Source: Saccoglossus kowalevskii
Lineage: Eukaryota > Hemichordata > Enteropneusta > Harrimaniidae
Direction: 5' to 3'
DNA length: 36,611 bases
Assembly: GCF_000003605.2 (NCBI RefSeq)
Contig: NW_003120955.1
Span: forward strand, 13,782 to 50,392
In this document: piece by piece, positions 1-9,900 of the stretch
Numbering within the stretch: the stretch's first letter is position 1
Layout: each line of letters opens with the position of its first letter
Position numbers and translations under genes: made by a program
The notes under the pieces: generated by a model
Databases searched by the model: none
Seen by the model: only the letters and a program-made list of their open reading frames with translations
Told to the model about the DNA's origin: nothing

Positions 1-141
1 ACGTATGCCTCGAAATATATGGCATGGTATATACACTTATGCACTGTGCTACATCTATTCCAAATAACAATTGATGTCGACAGTTGTAGACAGAACATAT
101 GGGCAACAAAATTTCAAATATTAAATTATTTGTCTTTGTAG

Positions 142-1309
142 ATAACTGGGCTTACTATGCGGGTAGCGAAGAGATTACAAGTCAATATCCATCTACAGCC
201 TTTGAGTGGACTCTCGTAAGTTCGTCATTACATTATACATCATTACATTACGTTACGTCATATTACAACACAGTTCAGTACCGTGTAATACAGTAAAGTA
301 TTGCGACTATGTGAGCTACAATAAAAAAATGTTAGGTAATTATGTGTCAATGATCTTTGCAAATTATTCAAGTATTGTTTTTTTTAAATATAATTACTTA
401 TTTTTTCAACTATATCTTTAGACAAACATATGAAGTTCTGGAAATGGTATTTCCTATTCTGTGGTTAAATGAGGTAAGCTGATTGTTATTTGAATTACGT
501 ATGTAATGCGAATGTGCATAAACTGGTAATTCTAGCTGGCATGGCGAACCATACACAGTTTCATCTCGATATACATGTGTAAGATTTGTGCGCGGAGGCG
601 AATAATTGTCACACACGTTATAATGTGAACTTCAGGGTAGATTGGTATGCAGCTATTTGAGTTAGTCTTTCTAAATCAATAATAAATAGACTGACTGATT
701 AGTTAAGTCATATATATTAATTAATTGATACACATCTTTGAATACAAGTTCATATCATTGTACTGACTGTGATAGTTTTCGACTGTAAGATGTCAATGTG
801 ATTGCCTGACCTTTTGTATTGTTTTCTGACAATATCCCGCAGAGCACAGAGTTGAGTGACGCCAGTGCGGCCAAATACAGATCCCACATACAGACACCTC
901 TCCTCGTCACTAAAATAGTACCATGGGTCTTCATTGCTATTGGTGTTTTGCTTATCGTCTTGTCGTTGATAATGGCAATAAGGAATCGAAGAAAAAGCAA
1001 ATCACATAAAGCAGTGAGTATTAATTTCAAGTCTTATACAAATATATGTATCATAGCATAATTTACATTGACATATTCATAGAGTCCTACATATATTTCT
1101 CAGATAAGTTATTGTGTAACTCATTATATAATTAAGAATTAAGAGCACTGCATAAAGCATTACAATCACTCCACGTAAGCATTCCATGCCTCATGCCTTT
1201 CATTTTCACTATTTGTCAACAGGAACAATCGTCCCTGGAACTCTCCGAGCCAGTCACGCTAAACAAATCTCAAAGAAAAAACACGACCCAAATTCACACG
1301 GCAGTGTGA
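142..1309 (+). CDS. CD36/scavenger receptor class B family protein, 3' end (PDZ-type tail isoform)
   Basis: Last four coding exons of a CD36-family receptor (SCARB1/SCARB2/CD36 group), double-spanning membrane proteins that bind lipids, lipoproteins or lysosomal enzymes. Exons by splice sites and phase: 142-215, 422-473, 843-1013, 1223-1309 (stop TGA 1307-1309). Exon 142-215 reads ITGLTMRVAKRLQVNIHLQP, the family's C-terminal ectodomain strand; 422-473 reads YEVLEMVFPILWLNE, matching the family motif FPxxWxxE. Exon 843-1013 holds the second membrane segment (begins VPWVFIAIGVLL) followed by the basic stop-transfer RNRRKSK. The 1223-1309 exon gives a cytosolic tail ending HTAV, a class I PDZ-ligand pattern (T at -2, V at 0). 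All junction phases agree (0-2, 2-0, 0-0). The 5' part lies before the window. Family assignment is strong; the choice between SCARB1- and SCARB2-like is not settled. Confidence 0.85.
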
Positions 1310-1484
1310 CGATTCTCTACATGACATTTGTGAGAATCGCTCTTTCACTTCATGTCTTGCGTATGCATATTGTGATTTGAGTGTTTGTGTTTCTTTGATT
1401 TCAAAAAGAAGGCAATTATTAAGAATTGTATTTTCATCACATTTAAAATCATCAAGCAACAACAGAGAATATATAAAGCAAAAT

Positions 1485-1490
1485 AATAAA
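1485..1490 (+). terminator. Candidate poly(A) signal, PDZ-tail isoform
   Basis: AATAAA about 175 bases after the stop codon at 1307-1309. It is in a suitable place to end the shorter transcript of the CD36-family gene. AATAAA is common in AT-rich DNA, so this is only a candidate. Confidence 0.35.
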
Positions 1491-2378
1491 TTACTTACCA
1501 CTAGTTGATGTGAAGGGTCACCAGGCAAGGACACATGTATTTTATAATAGTCGAAATTGACCATTATCCCTTAACCAAATTGCTAAGTGAAAAAAATCCT
1601 ATTTGTTTTAAAATAGATTCTGGGGTCTCTGGGTATTTTATGTTTTGCCCTCTACATGATTTGATTTGAAATGCCGCAAAGTTGAGAAGTTTGTTTCTAA
1701 GTATACACCAACGGCTTTATTATCACTAATGAATGATTAACATATAACGCCTATATCTGTTGTAAAATTCAGTGGTATATTTATACTGCAAACAAACGTC
1801 GATCATGTTTTTATTGCTCAACTGTCATCGAAGACGACCGAGCGAAGATGTTTATATATTTTCTCGACGTTGACCGCCCATCTGTTCTCCGTCATCTAAA
1901 CAGTAAGTTAAATCGCTTTCATATTCACCATACGTGTTCCTTGAACATCAGACCAGATTAGTCCGTATCATGCCAATAAACCCGGACAATATTAATTAAA
2001 TCAGCATTGTGGGTTGTGGTCCAGCCATTAATTTCAAATTGTTCACCGCCAGAGATTATGCATATTCACGATGAGCAGAATATGTAGATGCATTATTTTT
2101 TTATAATAGTATTTTGTAAAGTCTACTGTTTTTAAAAGGATAAGTATTCGTGAACTGATGCTGGTGTTTGGTGATGACGAGACATATATAAAATATATGA
2201 ATTATTATTTAGATATGTTTGTAATCATAGCTTAATAATTAATCATAAAGCAATGTCCTGACTTTGAACTGTCATTCTTGTATACGATTTCTGGGTTATG
2301 TGTGTTGTGAATGCAATTATGTTTTGGTGCCTCGCATACTACTTCACATTCTACACAGATTACTATTTGGTTTTACAG

Positions 2379-2486
2379 ATGTTCATGGAAACTGAAAAGG
2401 CACAGCTGATTGGTATTAATATTATTGATGAAGAAGACAATGATTGGGATTTAGTTTTCTCCCTGGAAAAAAAACAACTGTCTTAA
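2379..2486 (+). CDS. Alternative last exon of the CD36-family gene: dileucine-type tail
   Basis: A second possible terminal exon, phase 0, preceded by a pyrimidine-rich acceptor (ttttacag, AG at 2377-2378), compatible with the phase-0 donor at 1014. It would replace the PDZ-type tail with 35 residues starting MFMETEKAQLIGINIIDEED and ending KKQLS, stop TAA 2484-2486. EKAQLI fits the acidic dileucine consensus [DE]xxxL[LI], the AP-adaptor signal that sends LIMP-2/SCARB2 to lysosomes, and sits about 15-20 residues from the membrane segment, as in that family. An AATAAA follows at 2553-2558. Use of this exon is inferred; no transcript is available. It could also be a chance open frame, but acceptor, phase, motif and poly(A) signal all agree. 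Confidence 0.6.
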   Translation: MFMETEKAQLIGINIIDEEDNDWDLVFSLEKKQLS

Positions 2487-2552
2487 CGTTGCGTTATACA
2501 ACAGTTACGAGCACATGCGATTAAGATCATTCCAAATATTTTGGGTATAACC

Positions 2553-2558
2553 AATAAA
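2553..2558 (+). terminator. Candidate poly(A) signal, dileucine-tail isoform
   Basis: AATAAA 67 bases after the stop codon at 2484-2486, followed by a T-rich stretch (tgtttatttcattt). Spacing suits a 3' end for the alternative last exon. Confidence 0.45.
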
Positions 2559-5500
2559 TGTTTATTTCATTTATGCGCGAAATGTGTGACAATGTAGTAT
2601 TGTGATGATAATATAGCAGAAAAGCGTATATCGTGGGATATGTATTCAATGCTACGAGGCGCTTGCCGAGCTCGAATTCTATGTTTAGTGTTGTGATATA
2701 TGCATGTTTGTTTGTCTGTTACATATTTACTACCCGTGTAAGAATCTTTTAGACACTTTATTTTGAATTTATTCAACGTTTGAATTTAATGTACACATTT
2801 AAGTTATGGACATTAAATGCACCATCAACTAATAGTATGCGACATTTGATTGGTGCTCCAAATGGCAATTAATACAATTTATTTAACAATTATATTTCTC
2901 TCTATCCCAAAATACGACGCGGCGGAGGCGTGCACAAAGGTCACTATAATATAATAAAGTCTTCCTACACTTCAAAGTTTGACCTGGGATGGCTTCTCAT
3001 TTACGCATGCAAACCTCAGTTCACATTTCAATTCAACCTGAATCATAATAATCAATAAACAAAAATCTAAAGTGGAAACACAAGATCCAAGAGTATTTGT
3101 GTTTATTGACGTTTACTAATAGATGAAATGAAATGTTAAAAATATTTCAACCAACAATACATTCTGATAAATGCGGATTTCCAAATTCATTATTGTTATG
3201 TTCAGTAATACTACGCTATCCCTCTATTGTTCTAATATTCCTCTAACATTCAATAGAAGGCAGTTTTCGTTTAGCATTTACTACGAAAGTGTTTTTCTTT
3301 CAAGTAGTACCCGGGGGTATTTCACTAGGGTTTGTTCCAAACAATTCAACGATGCCCGTTTACTAGGAAAGGACTATCGTTTTCAGAGCGAGGTTGTTCT
3401 CACATGATCAAAGTGGAGAGTACAAGTTTTGTCAGCAGGAACAGACATGATTCGATGTGAGGATGCAAGGTTACTCTACTGAATTAATGAGCTGAGTAGA
3501 CGATTTCTGGTTGAATGTAACATGTAGTTCAATGTGGTACATACATGTATCAATTTGTTCAGATGTTCATGTGACTATTATTTAGAGTATAATGTTTTGC
3601 CATGTCTAAATGTCTAAACAAAGTTTAGAAGTACAATTTAAGCCCATTTTCAAGGTAGTTTACCCACGTTTAGCCAAGTGCCCCGGGTAGAACCTCGATC
3701 TCAAACAGAGTACCATCTAGTCTGTAGCCTTTTCTTACCTATCAGTAATTCCATGGTAACGATATTCCTAGCACACTTGACATAAATAACTGACGTTCAG
3801 CAAACCTGCCATGAAATAGAAATAGAAATATAAGCATAATTCCGCTCCCAAGACGACGACCCATTCAGTCACTCTATTGCCTTTTTGAGGGACAGCACAA
3901 TGATATTAATGTTTCAAAGTCAAGTTACTGTGGCTGTAATTATCGAATATAACAATTTACATAAATTGCATCATTTTAGCCTGAATATTATAATATACGA
4001 ATGCGGTATTGCATGGTGACCCTCGGTCAATAATGTGTAATTTATTTTCTTTCTTCACATTCATCGTATCACCATTTCTTTAAATATAATTTATATAGTT
4101 CTTTTTAACCCAACCACGTAACTTCGTGTGTTTGTCTCGAATTTTATTTTCAGATTGCTGTGCTACTTTTACTTAATGTCACAATTTATATATATCTGTA
4201 TCGCTACGGTTGAGCATAAACAGTATATAACATTGTCAGTCAACTTGAGAAATCAGACAATTTAAAGACAACTTTTCAGATGATGTGAAGTATTGCCAAA
4301 CAACAGATTTTGTACTCCGATTTTCAACCCTCAAATCATTAACAATAAAAGATTATCTCAAATGAAACACCTTAGTTGAATGTTCATCTTCTATATGTTC
4401 ATATGGATTCACGTGGTATTTGACTTCAGAACAGATTAGAATGCACAGATATAATTTGTTGCCAAGTTTGAAACTTCCGGGGATACGTCGTAATGTCCAA
4501 TGATGCAGGATGCGTCACGCCATGTGTTAAAGACGACCAATTATGTGATATACGTGGGAATAAATGTTATTGGTGGGACACGCAGACCAGAAATCTTCAC
4601 GTCCAAGCTGCGATCGGAGTTGCGATGTTACAGTCTTGGAATGTAGTAAACTAGACACTGTTTTATTCAATAATCTAATAATACGTTGTCATGTTATGTC
4701 TGAGGTATTATCGAGGCCACATTTTAACTTGATCTGTTATATATAACACCGTTCGAATCATTGAATTATAGATGTGTTTAAGAAGATTAGAAAATAAATA
4801 CAAATATGCCGTATAAATATATCACGACTTAACAGGACACGTTTCATAATTCGTATCCATCATTTTCAAAGACACGCAAAACGTCAGAATCCGTGATTAA
4901 AAAAAAGCGCTGACGAAATGTCCGTGCACCATTCAAACACGCGCCTAGTGGCGACCACCGTACTTTAATTTAAACAAAAAAATGTATTCAATAAAGCACT
5001 GGTTGAATTCCTATATTTGTAATAGTGCCATGATAGTTATGCATTTTTACCTTATCTGTATCATTGCAGATGAAGGTCAAGCAAGAGGGGGGAAATGTCT
5101 GTCCTTGTTAATTCCATTGAAAAACCTTTTCTTGTGGTTACAAACTCAAACAGTTTTTATCCAATCTCTTTCAAACTTGGTTAGTATATTAACCATATAC
5201 CGTATATTGTGGTTACTCAAACAATTTGTAATTGATCATCTTCAAATTATCAGTTAATAGGACATGTCATCAAAGTTCAAATAAGTGATTATGACGACTT
5301 CATTATTCTTGGTAAGCATTGTACCCATTTACATTTTAGCCAGCATTTTCTGTGCAAAATGTTAACAGAAGATTGCACTGTTCATGACTTTTATACTATT
5401 TTGCCATGCAATAAAGATATTGCATCGTTTTTATCCATACATCCATTTGTTTAATCTAGATTCTTATATAGTTAAGCTATATTGAATGAGGTCACATGAC

Positions 5501-5620
5501 CATTAAATAATTTGATCAGATCTAGTGTGCAATATTTTCAATGTGAATGTGTCTATCTGAAATAGTGTCCTTAATATGGCTATGTACACATGCACAGGTA
5601 CCCACTACTACCAATAACTA
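2559..5620. other. Gene-poor AT-rich interval
   Basis: No exon with family similarity was recognised on either strand. Short open frames (for example 3171-3407, 4982-5257) have no recognisable motif and look like chance. One cysteine-containing short frame at 4493-4654 is discussed under findings. Confidence 0.5.
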
Positions 5621-5622
5621 TA

Positions 5623-6170
5623 CTACTCAAAACAATTTAAGGAACATTTGAATATTCTCAGTTACAGCAAGATCCTTTATTTCAGATAAACCTATTTGGT
5701 CACATAATTGACGTGCAACATCAGCACAATGAAACAGATGATAAAGAATGCATGTAATCATTACACATCGTTACACGAGTTCTGAAAGAGAGAAGGGTTG
5801 AAAATGAAAATCTCAGTTCATGGAACATTTCAATAATGGGTGTGACCACCTCTTGCAGTAACACATGCAACACAACGTCGCCTCATGGATGTCACTAGTC
5901 TCTGCAGTGAACATTGTATCGCTTGCCACTCCTGGATCAGCCATTGAGCTAGCTGACCACTATCCACTGGTGGGGGATGATTGCCCATAACACGAAGACC
6001 AAGTTGATCCCACAAATGTTCAATTTGTGCCATGTAAAAATGAATTTAGACACATGTGGCAGATTAAATACTGCTATTGTGGCAATATTGGGGTTACATG
6101 ACATCGTTTAACATGGTCCAAATGTATTTGATGTAAAAAACTAAGGTGTTCCCTAAATTGTTTTGAGTTG
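5623..6170 (-). mobile_element. Internally deleted Tc1/mariner element with TIRs and TA target site
   Basis: A 548-bp element flanked by TA at 5621-5622 and 6171-6172. The left end (5623-5646) and right end (6147-6170) are 24-bp inverted repeats agreeing at 22 of 24 positions, core ACTCAAAACAATTTA. Inside, on the minus strand, 6033-5830 encodes 67 residues typical of the C-terminus of Tc1-like transposases: IEHLWDQLG, then PPPVDSGQLA, SMRRRCVACV and the terminal ARGGHTHY. The DDE catalytic core is absent, so the copy is non-autonomous, between MITE and full element. Assignment rests on TA flanks, TIR and these motifs. Confidence 0.85.
5830..6033 (-). pseudogene. Tc1-like transposase, C-terminal remnant
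   Basis: 67-residue open frame inside the TIR element, starting at the IEHLWD motif that follows the last catalytic acid in Tc1-family transposases and running to the usual C-terminal GGHT(x)Y. Upstream sequence towards 6140 has no transposase similarity: the N-terminal DNA-binding and DDE parts were lost. It cannot encode an active enzyme. Confidence 0.8.
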
Positions 6171-6172
6171 TA

Positions 6173-6964
6173 CATTTCCTCATCTAGCACTGTGTGTGGG
6201 TGATTATAAGCTGTTACTATACATCGTTGGAAATGAATTCAGAAACTATGAACCCAACTATGATATTAATTTCCACAATGAAATGATATTAATGATATGG
6301 TAATAAAATTGTTTCCTTTTTAAAAGTACAGGAAAACTAATTTGTTCTACTGTATGACTAACAATATGTTTTCAATGTTATCAAATTACAAATACACCCT
6401 TATATCAATCTACATCCATACCAGGTCATGCATGTACAGTAGTACATATGCAGATTGTAAAATACAATATTGTCTTTATCTTTTAAATTAATGGAATGAC
6501 AGGGCAATTTATTTTCAACAGAAATTAATTCCACACTATAATCATACTATTTGTTTATTGGATAAAAGTCATATTTTATTTAAAAATAAAAAGTTTTACA
6601 AGTTTCATGTTGTAGCCATTTAATAAATTAAAGTACATGGATCAGATTTAGATAGAATCACAAATTTAGGATTTCTAAAAATGTAGGTTTCTCCTCTTGC
6701 AATTTTGTGACCAAATTGCATTTCATGTGATTTCTTCATGTGTGATTTCATCTCACCACACTGTAAGCATAGAATTGTAAGCATAGAATTCCTTTACATA
6801 CATTATAATAAAAATATTGTTTACCCAATTGTTGCATGACAAGAAAATTGCTGAATCAAAAAATATTTAAAACTTCCATTACAAGAGAACCCTGCAGAAT
6901 TCTGAATTTGTGCAATACACTGTCACTTGGGTGATATAGTGTATTATGCACTCCATGTGTACAT
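6173..6964. other. 3' flank of the glycosidase gene
   Basis: AT-rich sequence between the Tc1 remnant and the stop codon of the minus-strand glycosidase. TTTATT at 6575-6580 (AATAAA on the minus strand) is a candidate poly(A) signal, about 390 bases after the stop. No exon recognised. Confidence 0.4.
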
Positions 6965-9900
6965 TTATGTGGTTGATATGGATGCTGTTACCATGACTAC
7001 ACCAGTTGGGTTGACAGTTGCTGTAAATTGATCATTGATACCATAATTGCCCAGAGATTTATGAAGGTATACATCCCTCAATGTATAGTGGTCTACACCA
7101 GTATTATAACCCATATCTTTAAGAGTCATTGAAATACTTCTAGGCATACCATTAGTATTACGATTCAGGAACACTGTTGCAAAACTTTTGTTTACCAAAG
7201 GTTTGGTCCATACTTCCATGGCTCCTGTCTATATAAACAAACACTGATAAAATAGCACTTGGCTTCAATAAAATGGCAACAAGTCGGTCAATAAAATGGC
7301 AACCAGTCGGTCAAACAAGTGTATCTCATCTTTAAATCTATCAAGTTATGTCTGAGAAACGATTAAAAACACATGGAAATAAAAACAATGCGGCTGCCAG
7401 TTTGCTGTTTTGAATCAAATCACAAAAAACAACTAAACCCAAATTTGTGATGTTCATACAGAGTTTGAATGAAATCAGTCCAGGCATGCTTGAGAATTGT
7501 GTGATTTCATTATTTTTTACAAAAATAGCTACGAGGATAGATTTTATTAAATATCCACAAATAAGTAAAGACAAAATTAAACACACTATGTCCTATCTTT
7601 GTACAAAATTAAAATTTGTAGTTGAGAAATGAGTAGAACAATTGTAAAAAAAATAAATAAAATAACTGCCATTTATCAGTGGTGAATGAAATTGGTACTG
7701 ACATGCCTGAGTAATACGAGATGACATTTTCAAATGTTGATTTTATGTCATGATATTGTACCAATTTGAACAACATCACTGCAGGTATGTTAAATGAATG
7801 TTGATTTTATGTCATGATATTGTACCAATTTGAACAACATCACTGCAGGTATGTTAAATGAATGTTGATTTTATGTCATGATATTGTACCAATTTGAACA
7901 ACATCACTGCAGGTATGTTAAATGAATGATGGTGAATGGATGAAATTGAGTATATTACTAGTATTTCTCTGAATGTTGAATTGTAATTTATTAATTTGCC
8001 ACTCACTTTGTGCCTTGGCTTGTGAGAATGAATGATAAATGTTGTTCACATTTTGCATTCAATTATTTATCACTACAGATTTTGATTGCCATATTAATTA
8101 TATATACATACAAGTTGAGAGTATTGAACTATTGATCACCAAAACAGTTATGAGAGTGGGAGAGCCTTGCATTTACCCCTTATTCCATTCTCTCCTGTCA
8201 TCCCATCAACTAACCAAATAACATGGCTAACATAGTTCAGATGTTACCATGGTTACTGCATATAATGCGTGTGATAGAGGGACTGTGTATATACTTAGGA
8301 TTTCCCTAGTTGCTTTCTCAATGATCCAATAAAAACATTTCAAATTTTATTAACTACTGTGAACATAATTTCATGAGTCGATGTAAATTGTGAAATTTGG
8401 TAACAGTGTCAGTGCTTTCCCCTAAAATTGTATTCTTTGAATGTCATAAAATTATCAACCGTGAAAATTGTGATCAGAAAAAATAAACAATTTCCAGTCT
8501 GTTGAAAATACTATACATTGGTTTGAAGATTAAAATAAACAAACCTTATAGACTTGTCTTCCCATCACACCAAGTGCATCTTGATTAACAGCAATAATTT
8601 CTTTATTGAGAAGTATTTCCTTAGCTTCATCACTTACAGATCTCAGGTCATTAGACATCATTAATGGTGATGCAAATATGGACCACATCGCCATCTGTGA
8701 TTTAGACTGATCATAACTCAAACCGAAATCACCAATGATAACCTACATGTAGAAGCAAATAAATTACTACTATCAAGTTATTATAGCTTAACTATAGAAT
8801 TACTTCTAGGTTGAGTTTGTGTTGTTTTCTTGAATTTAGCTATTTTCACCGGCTCTTTGACCGGCATTCGACAGCAGCTTGCGCAGAGCCCATAGAAATG
8901 CATGGTACAGTGGTCTTGTGACGTAGTCCCACCCAATGATAGACCCTTTTCATAAGTCTGGCACCCTCACAGGTTACCTAGAGAGAGGCCTATCATGTGA
9001 ACTCAGAAAGATGCTCCTGGTCTCATGCCACTAATCAACCAATGGCTGCTCATAGCCCTCAATTTATATGCCTTGCAAGAACCAATGACATTTTTTAAAT
9101 ATTTTTTTTCTCAGGTGCTCTCTGTTTGAGGGCATGATTACCTGGGTCAAAGGTGAGACCAACATGTGGTCTTTTGTTTACTACTTAGCGTCTGTGTACC
9201 TGTGGGTTTATTCTGTGTGTATTTGGATGTTCTAATCTTGGTGTTTTTCCAGTGATTTCTCTTGGTGCAATCCAAATACAGTAGGTGTGTCTTGTTTACC
9301 TGAGATTTGTAAGAGTTTGAGCTGGCCAACATGTTAGTTTTTTTCATGTGGTTGATTACTGGCATGTTGCTTTCCCATTTTTGAGCCATGTTTTCAACTT
9401 TGTTCATCATTTTCATATAGCAATCTCGTCATATGGTAACATTGTCGTCTATTGAGATTCAATTAGTGATATGAGCCCTCCTGGGGAAGCCATGCTTTTT
9501 GCTGTCACTGTATGCATGGCATAGGAAATTGCTCTTAAATTTTTAATTAATTTAAAAGTCGAAGAACACAACAACAAAATAGATAAACAAACACTAATGA
9601 ACAATACAATAATTAACAAAAATTATAATTAACAAATAGCAGTTGATTAAATTATAGATAATATATTTGTTATGTAATACTCACCATGTCAGGGTCATTC
9701 CATTTACCTGGTCCTTGTGCTGCTGCAAGTGTGTCATGTTCTTTTGCATAGTAGTCAATAATACTAGTAACACTATCCCAAGAATCCTGGATATCATTGA
9801 AATTACGCCATAGATTACAGTTATCTCCAATTAGAGTATAGTTTGGCTGAAAATATGAAAATATTTAAATCCAGTGTTCATACAGCAAATTGACATTAAA

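Noticed and set aside
99-296. Plus-strand frame reading DNWAYYAGSEE across the first exon
   Set aside because: The neighbouring frame (ITGLTMRVAK) matches the CD36 family and its phase fits the next exon; this frame does not.
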